A stretch of 64,000 nucleotides of DNA from Aequorivita capsosiphonis DSM 23843. Lineage in GTDB: Bacteria; Bacteroidota; Bacteroidia; Flavobacteriales; Flavobacteriaceae. Positions 26,582-36,302 of the stretch are shown here, one piece after another; the stretch's first letter is position 1, and each line of letters starts with the position of its first letter. The notes beneath the pieces were generated by a model. That model worked only from the letters and a program-made list of their open reading frames with translations. It searched no databases and was not told the DNA's origin. The DNA lies in contig NZ_AUBG01000010.1 of NCBI RefSeq assembly GCF_000429125.1, positions 1 through 64,000 of the forward strand, given 5' to 3'. The position numbers and the translations under genes were made by a program.

Positions 26582-29500
26582 TTAATTTCCAAAATTATAG
26601 CGAAGTGTCAATCCACTTCGTATGGTTGTTTGCGGGAATGCCGTTGAAATGGCATACTTTGAGAATGAATGATCATAATAAAACAAGGCCGTTAGGTTCT
26701 TGCTCAAAGCATAATCCACGGTTAACTGTGCCCCATAAATAGTTTGTCCCGCCGTAGTTTGACTATTTTCTAGATCTAAGTATCTAATAATTGTAATATT
26801 ATCTCTTCTGGAAAGATCTACTTTAAAGTTTAGATCACTGGCCATTACCGATTTTTTGCCTCCAAAATTGGTCGCAATTCGTAAATCTTTAATCCTATAA
26901 CCTAATCCAATAATATATTCATTCCCCTTAATCTCTGTAAGCAAATTATTTGCAAAGCTTAACGAAAGTGCGCGATCTTTACGCATTTCGGCAAGAATTT
27001 TTATTGAATTGTTCATTTCAAAATCCATTCGCAGCAAGGGTGAGAACTGTTCAGTCAAGTTCACATTTGTCAATAATGTTTTCACCTTAAAGTTCCCAGA
27101 TTGATCTGGTGCTTCCGGGTTATTCGCATCATAGTCCAAATTAGACTGAAACTGGTTTACCGTATAACTTGCTCTATATCCATGAGTTAGTGAGAAACGC
27201 TTGAAGTTTGTCTTAAACCAAGGAATTTTCATTAATCCCGTATATTTAACATCCCAGTTTGGAAGCGGAATATCTCTAAATATTCCCGTTTTCTCCTTAG
27301 ATGCGTTATTACCTTTATATGCAGCTAGGAAAGCTGGCAATAGCACATCTTGACTATTTTTTCCAAAACCTACTGGATAATTGTCTTCATCTCTTGGTAT
27401 TGGCCCACCTTGATAATGCTCCTCGGCTAATCTATTTGCAATTTTCAAACGATTGCTTCGGAAGTCATCAAAGGTAGCAGAGTTATTTTCATCGCTACTG
27501 CTAAAGGCCGTTTTAATTAATAGGGTTGATATATTGAAGTTTCCGAAGGTGTTTGGCGTTAAAGAATTATATAATCCATCCTCAACAATAAAGTTTTCGG
27601 AATAATTTTCAGAATAGATTCTACTTCCGTTTATATCAATTGTCAAATCGTTTATAGGTTCCAAATTAGCTTGAATATCCATTTGGCGACTTTCAACTTC
27701 AGTGTACTGCTCGTTAAATTCTGGATATAGTGTTAACCAGCCTTTTCTAGCAGCGAGATCCCTAATTTCTGATTGACTTCCAAAGACGAATCCTGTAGTT
27801 GGTTTCAGTGTTCCAATAAAACCAATGGATGGTGTATATCCTGGCAAGTAAATACCATTGTTCTCCTGATAATTAAACTGAATTTTCTTAATCATGGTCG
27901 CTAAACCAATTCCAAAGTTCAGGGCTTGATCGCCTGCATTTAAGCCACCTGCACCAGTGTTATTAGCTCGAGAACTGGGCGATTCCCCGTCTCTACCAGA
28001 AAGTGCACTTTTTGCACTAGGATCCATTTTACCACCTCTTTCCTCTTTTTCCTTCTCCCCGTTTTCTCCTGCTGCATCCGTTTTTCTAGCCTTGCTCTTT
28101 TTGATTTTTTTAAGGCCAACATAACGGTAAAAACCGTTCATGTCTATACTGGAGTTAATTTGATGGGTACTCGCATTTTGGATGGAGTTACCAAGATTAT
28201 ACGTACCTGTAGTTCCGTCACTTAACTCAATAGGGAAATCGTTAAACTGATCACTTCCTTTTTGCCATTGGTAATCGCCGGTGTAGGAATAAGTTGCTCT
28301 AATAAATTTAAGAAATGGAAATTTGTTGAATGGCAAATCATAATTCACCTGTAAGGATTGGAAATGTTGATTTGGATCACCAACATCAAAGAAACCATCC
28401 CATACGCCAATGTCGTTATTAACAAAACCGCCATCACTTAAATAATTATTTACGATTCTATTATTGGTAGACGTAAAATTAAATCGCAATGATTTGGTCA
28501 AGTTATGATTGATGGTATATTGCCAATCAAAAAGGTAATTGCGCTGATACAGTTTTGGAAGTCCAATATTACCCTCTTGTAAGTTAAGCTCCCTAAACTT
28601 TTGTTCGTTGTATTGTCTTGTAATATTCGAACTTACAGCAATATTAGTTGGCAAATAATTTATATTCAAATCTTTCATGAATTGCCAGTATTTCCCCCTA
28701 AATATAGAGTCATTTTTCTTGAAAGGCTCATAAGGTTTTGCCGTAAAATTATAGTTATAAGTTGCTCCTGCATTAACCGTTTGCTCTAAAGCATCTTCAA
28801 TCTCAAAATCGTGATGATCTGTTTGATTATAGGAGAAGGAAGCAGTAAGGTTTTCTACGTCATAAACTCTTGGTTTTGCTTCGCCTGTTCGTTCCTTACG
28901 AACCCCAATGAAGTTCACGCTCTGACGCTTTGTATAGTCGACAGATTGTTCCTTTATTTGATCTTTTGTCGCTTGGTCATCGGTGTTGTCCAATCGTGTT
29001 TGCAATTCAATATCTTGAAATTCGGGATCGTATTGCGGGGTTATAAGTTCTTCCGAACGACCGTAATTAAATGGAAGTTGAACCCCCCATTTTTTCGGCA
29101 TCAATTGCCCCAAATTTAGGTTAGTAACCACATCATATTGCTGAAGGTCTTCCCTACTTCTTTGATTTGGGCCTTGTTCCAAAGCACCGAAACCTACGGT
29201 ACTTCTTCTTCCTGTAGCGCTAATAGTTGCAAAATCTGCAATATTCGCATCCATACTTACAACAGCTGCCCAACCGCCTTGGTTTTTAAGTTCAGACATT
29301 CTCAGTTCGTTAAACCATACTTCACCACAAATATCATTGGAAGATGTGTTTTTCACTCCGAGCATAATATTACGAACGTCTCCAAAACTTGGATTTCCTT
29401 TTATCCCAATTTTAAGTTCATTTTCACCATTGGAAGCACTGCCATCAAGTTCAGACTGATTAAAGAAATTAACTATGGTTTGGTCAAAGTTAACATCACC

Positions 29501-32500
29501 AAGCACTTTTGTCTTTACTTGTTGTAATAGTTCTAAAGGCAGATTGATTCGGTTTTCGAGAGGCCAAATTTCTTCGGCAGTTGACGCTCCAAACCTGGTT
29601 GGGTTTAGTGGTATTTGAACTTCGTAATAGTTATTGGTAAGGTCATTTCCCAAACGCATAAACGCAACCAATTGACCATCGCTAAGCGCAGTTTCATTAA
29701 CCAGTGATTCTGCGTGGACAAACATCTCCAGATTTTTGTACTGGCGCATATCCACATTAAAGTTTTTATAAACCGAACGACCGTCGTTAGGCTCTAGACC
29801 ACAAACACGCATGGATAGTGACTGCTCGTTTTGGCGGATTATATTGTTATTATTATTTAACTCCTCGCGTTGAAGTCCTGGAGGCAGTCTATATGGAATG
29901 GGTTCACGGTTTTCATTTTCCTCGATGCTTACAGTTGCCACTTCAAAAAGTGTATTGCCAATAGTAGGATCGTTCCCACCTGGCTCCAATGCTTGTTGAA
30001 ATCTTCTATAATCACCACGAATCAGGTCCATGGTTCCAAAACGCAAGACGGTATCTTCAGAAAAATCGGATAGGAACATACGCATAAAACGAATCGATCT
30101 GAAATCGGAAATTCCTCCTAAAGCTTGGTCTGGCTTACTGATCGGAATTTTAAACTGAACCCAACGCACCGGGATTACACTGTTATCCTGTGTAGTAACA
30201 TCAAGCTCTTTTACATCAGAAATGTATTCATTATTCTCTCTACTCATTCCTGGAAACATGGGAACGTTGTATTCATAATAGCTATTGATCGTGTTCATGC
30301 TGTTGTCACGATTAATATCTTCTACGTCCGGCTGGGTAGTGCTTCCGCGGTTTGTGTTTGAAATTTGAACTGGAGAGTTACCTTCTGTACCGTTATATTT
30401 TAAATACCGTTCCAGTATATTTCCCTCGGCTTGAAGAAAGTACTGATAATCATCATTGGCCGGATCATTAAGTCCTGCAAAGGCTGGAAATCTGTCTGCT
30501 TCCTGAGCACTATTTAGCCCGTCCAAACCAATATCCTGATTAACGCGTTCTTGTCCGTCAGAATCAAATGTATATACCAAAGATTGATTGGTGGGTACTT
30601 TACCCCAAGCAGTACTTATGGTATTGTCATCGCTACCATCTTTAGGTAATCCGTTTTCATATTGCTTTCTTCCGTCCTTCAATATATCTTCGGAAATGCT
30701 TCCAAGGTTAAAATTAACCTTACCTCCTGGATTTCCACTATTTTCGTCATAAATGAAAGGGTCCATAACCCAAAACTCGATATACTCCACGTTAGATTTT
30801 TCAAAATCGGTAGTACTAATTGGTCGCATAATTCCACCGAAACGATCTTGTGGATTTGGCAGAGTATTAGTTCCAGCTGCCTCAGGATTATAGTTGTATT
30901 CTCCACGCGTGGAAGGGTAATATGCTAGATCTAAAGTGAATAAAGCTTGTGTTTGCCCTTGAATAACATCTTGGTTCGGAAAAATTTCATCCCTAAAAAC
31001 ACGACGCGTAAATGGATTTGAAAGATCTTGATCATTAATTCCATCGGGACGTTGACTGCTATAAAAAATTGGATCAATAGTGTACCATGCCAATTTTGCG
31101 CGATTAAAATTATAACCGAGATTTTCATTAGCCAATTCACCGCCAAAATTTAATGGTGTACTGGCTAAGAACCAGCTTGAAGGTGAGCTTATATCATTGC
31201 CCGTTTGTGAAGATTCAAAATCATCAACATAAACAGTTGTCTTTCCTCCAAAGTCTGAAACTTTTGGCGCTCCAGGTTTTAAATAGGCAAATTCACCACG
31301 CAATGAAATGTTGGACTCTACATCGGTATCAATATTTGGCAAATGATTTACCATTCTTGTAAGGAAAGGCACTTCAGTAGAATAATTTAGGTTTATCCCA
31401 AAAATAGAGTTGTTGATAGGCTCAGCACCGTAAGACGATTTTTGCGTTAGTGGTCGCTCGTTTAGGTTTAAATAGGTCGCACCTACTAGAAATTTATCAC
31501 TGAATTTGTGCTCCACATTTAAACCAGTAAAACGCTTGCTCTGTTGCCCGAAAAGCGAATTATTTTCTGTGCTTACAGAAATTGGAACGTTGCTGTTCAA
31601 CAAAGCTGGATCTAGTATTTGAACTCTTCCCAATTGATAGTTTACGGTATAATCAACACCTTCAACAAGTTTTCTCCCTCCAGCCGTAACAGTCACGGAA
31701 CCTTGCGGAATGTTGAAAGCTCCAATAGGAATTCCATCGGCTCCAGTAGATTTATAAGAACCTTTTAAAAGAAATTTATTTTTTTCACTTGCCTGTTGTT
31801 GGGCTTGTGTTTTTGTAGTGGTATAAAGCGTTCTAAAAACATATTTTTCCTGATTGGCATTATATGTTTCCGGCATATTATAAACACCTGGTGGAACACC
31901 TGTTGTAGGTGTTTCGTTCAATTTTTCAAAAAGATGCTTTCCGAAAGGTTCTATGGTGGTGAAAATAATTCTACCGTTTTGGGCATCTACGGTAATACCA
32001 GGAATGAAATCAAAAAATCCATCTCCGCCTTGTACAGGGTCATTATTAAAGTTCAATCTATCTAGATTAAACACTTTTAAGAGAATTTCATCTTTCACAC
32101 TTTCAGGAAGTTCCGCAAAGGGATGCCCAGGGGTTGCTTGAGCCGCTTTTATATAGTTAAGTGGTGAAGGTTCTGTGTAAAATATATTTAACTTAAAGTC
32201 TTCTTTTTCCAATTGATACGCTCCAATTGGATAAATGTTTTTCATCATTAAATCCCAGATTGGCGCATCTACGCTTGTAATACTACTTTTTAAAAGTTTT
32301 ACCACAAGGTTTTGGGCTATCCCAACAGGTTCTCCACCCGGAGGATTTCCACCAGTTGATTGCCCACCCCCGTTTGCTTCAACACCATCATTGGAAAATT
32401 CACCCACTTGATACACTTTGCCATTAACCGTAAATTGGTAGGAAACCGCTAAAACTTCGTCGTTACTCAAACGTTGATTAAGTGATATATACCCAAGCTG

Positions 32501-33814
32501 TGAATTAAGTGAATATTCTCCTGCATCCAGTCTTCTAGCATTTTCCAAGGTAACATAATCCCTACCTTCATTAACCGTAACGCCAGTAAATCCTTGGCTT
32601 ACAGTCGCAATGTCTCGAATTGACGGATTAAGTATCGATTGTGCCCCGCCATTAATACCAAAGGGATTAAAGTCGTTATTGCCGTTATTGGGATATGCCG
32701 TACTTGGTACATTAATAAAACCACCAGGAGGAACATTCAAACCAATATTTACTGGATCTGACTCACCGATGTCTTGCAAGGCCACGACGTTTCTGACATT
32801 GTCGGTTCGGCTAGTTCGGTTTGTGATCCAAACTTCCATTCGAGTAATCTGCACGTTGCTGTTAATAAACGGATATTGCTTTAAAGATCGGTCATAGTTA
32901 TCCCTAAAATAATGCGCCAAGAAAAAGTGACGGTTTTCGTCATAATCTGCAGCAAGAAGTTCATAGTCCGTAACGGTTGCCCCGCCTTCAGCAGTTACCG
33001 TACGCGTTTCTGATTTTTGTTCGGAGAAAACACCTGTTATCGTTGTTTTTCCAAATTGAAGTTGTGTTTTTACACCGAATAAACTCTGAGCACCTTGAAT
33101 TAAAGAACTATTAAGCGGCATACTCACGTTACCCACTTCAATTTTCTGAATAATATCGTCTTCCGTCGGGGTGTATTCCAACTTTACTTGATTCTGGAAA
33201 TCGAACGTGCTTTCAGTATCATAATTTGCAGTAACCTGAAGCCTTGTACCAACTTTTGCCAAAAGACTTAAACTAATTCTTTGGTCAAAATCAAAAGAAA
33301 AATTGGTTCTGTTTCGAGGTGAATATTGTGGATTGTCTTGTTTTGTATAAAGCAGCCCAAGGTCCATTTCCACCGAACCTTGCGGAATCACTTCAATAGA
33401 ATCTCCTCCAAAAATTGATTGGAAGAAACTCGAATTCACATAAAATGTTGGTAACAGGTTTTTTTGTTGTTCCTCGGACCCCGCTTTTCGTCCATCGGCA
33501 GCGTCTATTTTTTCCTTAAAATAGGCTCTCATCTGCTCCTCTTGGATGAGTTTCTGATATTCCTGAGGAGTAAGAATGATAGGGTAAGTAACGTTGAAAG
33601 AACCTAAGGTTTGGGTGTAGATGTACCTGTCAGTTATAGGATCATAAGTATATAAATCCTGAATGCTTTTCGGGTTTGGAAGATCCATCCGTCCCATTTC
33701 ATTTCCTACGGCAGTTGAGTCTTGAGCCAGCGAAACATTACTGACCAAAATAAGACCTACTATTGCTAAAAGCTTGAAAAAGCCAACCTTGTAAACGTAA
33801 TTTTTTGCCTTCAA
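26582..33814 (-). CDS. sprA: Cell surface protein SprA, type IX secretion outer-membrane translocon
   Basis: Product of 2410 residues, the usual size for SprA. It has a signal peptide (about 1-30, ending SNVSLAQ) and then long alternating beta segments throughout, consistent with the giant single-chain 36-strand barrel known for SprA. A Lys/Glu-rich loop lies at about 1895-1945. The C-terminus ends in an aromatic beta-signal (TLRYNFGN). SprA is the pore through which T9SS clients cross the outer membrane and is needed for gliding. It lies between ruvA (3-base gap) and gcvH. Likely clients in this window are the partial surface protein at 1-2111 and the LRR-like protein at 58047-59072. Confidence 0.95.
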   Translation of the reverse strand: MKAKNYVYKVGFFKLLAIVGLILVSNVSLAQDSTAVGNEMGRMDLPNPKSIQDLYTYDPITDRYIYTQTLGSFNVTYPIILTPQEYQKLIQEEQMRAYFKEKIDAADGRKAGSEEQQKNLLPTFYVNSSFFQSIFGGDSIEVIPQGSVEMDLGLLYTKQDNPQYSPRNRTNFSFDFDQRISLSLLAKVGTRLQVTANYDTESTFDFQNQVKLEYTPTEDDIIQKIEVGNVSMPLNSSLIQGAQSLFGVKTQLQFGKTTITGVFSEQKSETRTVTAEGGATVTDYELLAADYDENRHFFLAHYFRDNYDRSLKQYPFINSNVQITRMEVWITNRTSRTDNVRNVVALQDIGESDPVNIGLNVPPGGFINVPSTAYPNNGNNDFNPFGINGGAQSILNPSIRDIATVSQGFTGVTVNEGRDYVTLENARRLDAGEYSLNSQLGYISLNQRLSNDEVLAVSYQFTVNGKVYQVGEFSNDGVEANGGGQSTGGNPPGGEPVGIAQNLVVKLLKSSITSVDAPIWDLMMKNIYPIGAYQLEKEDFKLNIFYTEPSPLNYIKAAQATPGHPFAELPESVKDEILLKVFNLDRLNFNNDPVQGGDGFFDFIPGITVDAQNGRIIFTTIEPFGKHLFEKLNETPTTGVPPGVYNMPETYNANQEKYVFRTLYTTTKTQAQQQASEKNKFLLKGSYKSTGADGIPIGAFNIPQGSVTVTAGGRKLVEGVDYTVNYQLGRVQILDPALLNSNVPISVSTENNSLFGQQSKRFTGLNVEHKFSDKFLVGATYLNLNERPLTQKSSYGAEPINNSIFGINLNYSTEVPFLTRMVNHLPNIDTDVESNISLRGEFAYLKPGAPKVSDFGGKTTVYVDDFESSQTGNDISSPSSWFLASTPLNFGGELANENLGYNFNRAKLAWYTIDPIFYSSQRPDGINDQDLSNPFTRRVFRDEIFPNQDVIQGQTQALFTLDLAYYPSTRGEYNYNPEAAGTNTLPNPQDRFGGIMRPISTTDFEKSNVEYIEFWVMDPFIYDENSGNPGGKVNFNLGSISEDILKDGRKQYENGLPKDGSDDNTISTAWGKVPTNQSLVYTFDSDGQERVNQDIGLDGLNSAQEADRFPAFAGLNDPANDDYQYFLQAEGNILERYLKYNGTEGNSPVQISNTNRGSTTQPDVEDINRDNSMNTINSYYEYNVPMFPGMSRENNEYISDVKELDVTTQDNSVIPVRWVQFKIPISKPDQALGGISDFRSIRFMRMFLSDFSEDTVLRFGTMDLIRGDYRRFQQALEPGGNDPTIGNTLFEVATVSIEENENREPIPYRLPPGLQREELNNNNNIIRQNEQSLSMRVCGLEPNDGRSVYKNFNVDMRQYKNLEMFVHAESLVNETALSDGQLVAFMRLGNDLTNNYYEVQIPLNPTRFGASTAEEIWPLENRINLPLELLQQVKTKVLGDVNFDQTIVNFFNQSELDGSASNGENELKIGIKGNPSFGDVRNIMLGVKNTSSNDICGEVWFNELRMSELKNQGGWAAVVSMDANIADFATISATGRRSTVGFGALEQGPNQRSREDLQQYDVVTNLNLGQLMPKKWGVQLPFNYGRSEELITPQYDPEFQDIELQTRLDNTDDQATKDQIKEQSVDYTKRQSVNFIGVRKERTGEAKPRVYDVENLTASFSYNQTDHHDFEIEDALEQTVNAGATYNYNFTAKPYEPFKKNDSIFRGKYWQFMKDLNINYLPTNIAVSSNITRQYNEQKFRELNLQEGNIGLPKLYQRNYLFDWQYTINHNLTKSLRFNFTSTNNRIVNNYLSDGGFVNNDIGVWDGFFDVGDPNQHFQSLQVNYDLPFNKFPFLKFIRATYSYTGDYQWQKGSDQFNDFPIELSDGTTGTYNLGNSIQNASTHQINSSIDMNGFYRYVGLKKIKKSKARKTDAAGENGEKEKEERGGKMDPSAKSALSGRDGESPSSRANNTGAGGLNAGDQALNFGIGLATMIKKIQFNYQENNGIYLPGYTPSIGFIGTLKPTTGFVFGSQSEIRDLAARKGWLTLYPEFNEQYTEVESRQMDIQANLEPINDLTIDINGSRIYSENYSENFIVEDGLYNSLTPNTFGNFNISTLLIKTAFSSSDENNSATFDDFRSNRLKIANRLAEEHYQGGPIPRDEDNYPVGFGKNSQDVLLPAFLAAYKGNNASKEKTGIFRDIPLPNWDVKYTGLMKIPWFKTNFKRFSLTHGYRASYTVNQFQSNLDYDANNPEAPDQSGNFKVKTLLTNVNLTEQFSPLLRMDFEMNNSIKILAEMRKDRALSLSFANNLLTEIKGNEYIIGLGYRIKDLRIATNFGGKKSVMASDLNFKVDLSRRDNITIIRYLDLENSQTTAGQTIYGAQLTVDYALSKNLTALFYYDHSFSKYAISTAFPQTTIRSGLTLRYNFGN

Positions 33815-33817
33815 ATT

Positions 33818-34399
33818 TTACAAATTTTTTAAAGCTTGTTTAATGATCATTTCTACTGAAGCTTGTGGGTTCTCCTTCACAATTCTATCTATCACTTTTT
33901 CAGACTGTTTACGAACAAAGCCTAAAGTCTCCAAAGCTGATAACGCTTCATTTTTATTCGTATTGCTTGCTCCGGCAGAAATAGACGACAAACCATATAC
34001 TTTTAAAATCTTATCTTTCAAATCCAAAACCACACGCTGAGCGGTCTTGGCCCCTATTCCCTTTACCGATTGAATGGTTGGTAAATCATTTTGCGCAATG
34101 GCATCCAACACCTGTTCTGGCGCCAAGGACGATAGCATAGATCTTGCCGTGCTTGCTCCAACTCCGGAAACGCTAATTAACAATCTAAATATCTCTCGCT
34201 CTGCAACACTGGTAAAACCGTATAGAATATGGGCATCTTCGCGAACTTGCAAATGCGTGAAAAGTTTAATGTTTTCACTGTCTGGAAGTTCGGAAAAAGT
34301 GTGCAAAGAAATATTGATGAAATACCCCACACCATTGCAATCTATCACTACATCGGTCGGAGTTTTTTCAACCAGTCTGCCCTGTATATGGGTTATCAT
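33818..34399 (-). CDS. ruvA: Holliday junction branch migration protein RuvA
   Basis: Product of 193 residues: N-terminal OB fold (MITHIQGRLVEKTPTDVVID), two helix-hairpin-helix motifs (LLISVSGVGASTARSML and IQSVKGIGAKTAQRVVLDL), and a short C-terminal domain that contacts RuvB (EALSALETLGF). It binds four-way junctions and recruits RuvB, encoded at 43437-44459 in a separate unit. It leads directly into sprA after 3 bases. A TATATTTG element about 30 bases upstream (minus strand) could serve as its own promoter, though the -33 part is weak. Confidence 0.96.
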   Translation of the reverse strand: MITHIQGRLVEKTPTDVVIDCNGVGYFINISLHTFSELPDSENIKLFTHLQVREDAHILYGFTSVAEREIFRLLISVSGVGASTARSMLSSLAPEQVLDAIAQNDLPTIQSVKGIGAKTAQRVVLDLKDKILKVYGLSSISAGASNTNKNEALSALETLGFVRKQSEKVIDRIVKENPQASVEMIIKQALKNL

Positions 34400-34558
34400 A
34401 TGTTAACAAAAACTTAAGGGCTCAAATATAGTATAATTATTTGCAACCGCCATTGGGGTTTTTTGGAAATATTGGAGGAGAACCTTCTTAAGGGATAATC
34501 TGAATTTTATTGTGATTGTGAAGAATAAAATTGAAGATAATTTTGGAGAGTTTAGTTT

Positions 34559-34867
34559 CTATTTTTTAAATCTCAAACGGACTATTTCCGGATTTCTACT
34601 AGTGTGAAGTACTCCAAAAACTATAACTTTTTTTCGTTCTTCTTCAATTAAATAAAAAACCGCATAAGGAAAACGTGATACTAATGATTGTCGTAACTCT
34701 TTATATTTTTGTTGGTAGTGATAAGGATATTTACCAATATAATCAACCTCTTTCTCAACTTCAGTTTTAAATTCTTCCGCAAGTAGCTCATTTTTTTCTC
34801 GATACCATTTTTTGGCTTTTCGTAAATCCAAAAGTGCTAATGGAAGTAACTTAACCTTATAAGCCAT
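34559..34867 (-). CDS. RelE/ParE family toxin
   Basis: Product of 102 residues started at the ATG at 34865-34867, whose A is shared with the antitoxin stop TGA. It has the ParE/RelE fold pattern: strand MAYKVKLLP, helix ALLDLRKAKKWYREKN, a second helix, then strands with LRQSLVSRFPYAVFYLIEE and VIVFGVLHTSRNP, the last being the classic RelE/ParE C-terminal motif. It would be an mRNA interferase or gyrase inhibitor held in check by the upstream product; which of the two cannot be told. It belongs to an accessory islet between ruvA and maeB. Confidence 0.88.
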   Translation of the reverse strand: MAYKVKLLPLALLDLRKAKKWYREKNELLAEEFKTEVEKEVDYIGKYPYHYQQKYKELRQSLVSRFPYAVFYLIEEERKKVIVFGVLHTSRNPEIVRLRFKK

Positions 34868-35085
34868 CACCACTCATTCTTAACATTTTCCCAATCGAGC
34901 ACATCATGAGGATTATCTTTATAACTTTTCAATCGGACATCCAATTCCTGTTTTTGCTCTGGAGAAATTTGGTCTTCTTTCTCCTTTTCATTTTTCAATA
35001 CACGTTCCAAAGCATCCAAAACACTTGTTCTTTCAATACTTATTAATTCTTGTATGAAGTTATATTTTCGAGTTTTTAAGTCCAT
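34867..35085 (-). CDS. Antitoxin of RelE/ParE type pair
   Basis: Product of 72 residues beginning MDLKTRKYNFIQEL. The N-terminal half is a predicted dimerising helical region (ISIERTSVLDALERVL); the acidic and basic C-terminal tail (YKDNPHDVLDWENVKNEW) resembles addiction-module antitoxins that wrap the toxin. A longer frame starts at a TTG at 35109, but that codon lies inside the -7 element of the only visible promoter, so ATG 35085 is chosen. The stop overlaps the toxin start by one base, typical of translational coupling. Confidence 0.85.
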   Translation of the reverse strand: MDLKTRKYNFIQELISIERTSVLDALERVLKNEKEKEDQISPEQKQELDVRLKSYKDNPHDVLDWENVKNEW

Positions 35086-35106
35086 TTTCTGGTGTTTGAA
35101 GTTAAA

Positions 35107-35114
35107 CAAATGTA
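35107..35114 (-). promoter_or_regulatory. -7 element of toxin-antitoxin promoter
   Basis: Minus strand TACATTTG, a match to TAnnTTTG, with an expected transcription start about 15 bases before the antitoxin ATG. The -33 part is weak. It lies at the edge of an 80-bp direct repeat, so the promoter may have arrived with that duplication. Confidence 0.55.
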
Positions 35115-35186
35115 CAATATTGTTCTATTTTTTAACATAGCAAAGCCCAATAAGTTGATCTGTTTCGTAAATATTTAATAATGAAT
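35107..35186. repeat. 80-bp direct repeat, copy 1 (of 2)
   Basis: Matches 35508-35587 at about 73 of 80 positions with no gaps, offset 401 bases. It covers a TAnnTTTG element and the last 18 or so codons of a lipoprotein-type gene. In this copy the gene part belongs to a decayed sequence. Confidence 0.85.
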
Positions 35187-35440
35187 ACTCCACTGGTGCG
35201 CATTGCGTTCCGATTCCCAGTTCTTCTTTAGTTTCCAGTTTCAAAACTCATCCATAATAGCGAAATACCACAATATCAACCAGCAACCCCTTTTTCATCT
35301 GCATATTCCGCAGCACTGCTGTAAAAAATCAATGTATTCTCTAGAGGCTTATTACGAGTATAACTTACCCATTGCCAAATAATGACTATGCAATGCTTCC
35401 GAAGTATCTGGAACAAAAGAGTAGGGAATAATTCTATATC
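35125..35440 (-). pseudogene. Decayed gene whose C-terminus matches the adjacent lipoprotein gene
   Basis: No open frame spans this stretch, but consecutive pieces in different minus-strand frames read like one protein. They are IIPYSFVPDTSEALHSHYLA (about 35361-35429), then KPLENTLIFYSSAAEYADEK, then EELGIGTQCAPVEYSLL continuing into NIYETDQLIGLCYVKK and a stop at 35125-35127. The final 18 residues pair with ILNIYEADQLTGLCYNKK at the end of the next gene. I infer a paralogue or duplicated fragment broken by at least two frameshifts. Its function is unknown. Confidence 0.6.
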
Positions 35441-35469
35441 AAGTTAGATTATTGAAGTGTACGAGACCA

Positions 35470-35484
35470 CGCGATGCAATCGCG
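35470..35484. repeat. GC-rich perfect inverted repeat (REP-like)
   Basis: CGCGAT-GCA-ATCGCG, a 6-bp perfect palindrome with a 3-base loop, in a locally GC-rich segment (about 35465-35497) inside an AT-rich intergenic region. It could be a REP-type element or the scar of an insertion; no transposase lies nearby. Confidence 0.45.
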
Positions 35485-35507
35485 CGGGAGCGGGGGTTGA
35501 AGATTAT

Positions 35508-35587
35508 CAAATATACAATATTGTTCTATTTTTTATTATAGCAAAGCCCAGTAAGTTGATCTGCTTCGTAAATATTTAATATCGAAT
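35508..35587. repeat. 80-bp direct repeat, copy 2 (of 2)
   Basis: Partner of 35107-35186. Contains TATATTTG on the minus strand (35515-35508) and the true 3' end and stop codon (35526-35528) of the frameshifted lipoprotein gene. Confidence 0.85.
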
Positions 35588-36211
35588 CCCTTTCAAAAAC
35601 AAAGGCTGTTTCCTTGTATATAATACCGTCAACTTTAAAAGGTATTTTTGAATTACCAGTTATTAGATTTATTGAAAGAGAAAGATAATCTTGCTTCTTT
35701 ATTTTTTCACAGTTATTAGCTTTTTCAATTTTCTCACTAACAACTTTAAAATAATTACCACCTCTTTTCAAATAAATCAAATAGAAATTTTGTGCTGAAT
35801 CAATTTTTACAACGTGGTATTTATTGATATTCAATGCGTGTTCCAACGAAGACTGGATATAAAAAAGATAATTTAGAGAATCCTTATTTTCATTGAACCA
35901 ATTTTTCCAGTAGTCCAGATCCTCTCCCTTGAACCCAAATGTTCCATAATAATTTTTATTTCCACCACCTTCATATCCAGAAATTTCAGTTAAAATCTGA
36001 ATTGCCTGAAAGCCGGAAAAATTGTCATTTGATTCACTGTTTTTAACTATGCTATCTAATGTGGATAGCGATTTTTCGTATAATTCAGCAGCTGTTTTAT
36101 CATTTTCCTTTTTTTAGTAATTGTTTTACTCTCGGTCTTTGAAACCGATTCCATGCAATTGTGAAACAATCCAAGAATCACAAGAATGAGAATAAAATTT
36201 TTCAACATCAT
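35526..36211 (-). pseudogene. Lipoprotein gene of unknown function with a one-base frameshift
   Basis: The 5' part begins ATGATG at 36206-36211 and encodes a lipoprotein signal (FILILVILGLFHNC, lipobox Cys), running as SKTESKTITKK. At an A7 run (minus strand, 36115-36109) the frame changes; with eight A residues it would read TITKKKENDKTAAELYEKS and continue open for about 195 codons to the stop at 35526. That downstream part includes SGYEGGGNKNYYGTFGFKG and EHALNINKYHVVKI. So this is one gene of about 229 codons split by a single-base loss in a homopolymer. It may be a true mutation, a phase-variable tract or a sequencing error. The function is not recognised. Confidence 0.8.
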
Positions 36212-36302
36212 TTTAGCTTTGGATGTTCACAAATAAAGTATTCCGACGGATTTGTAAAATACAGAAATAGTAAATTTCTGAAAAAGCTCGTTTCGCATAA
36301 AT

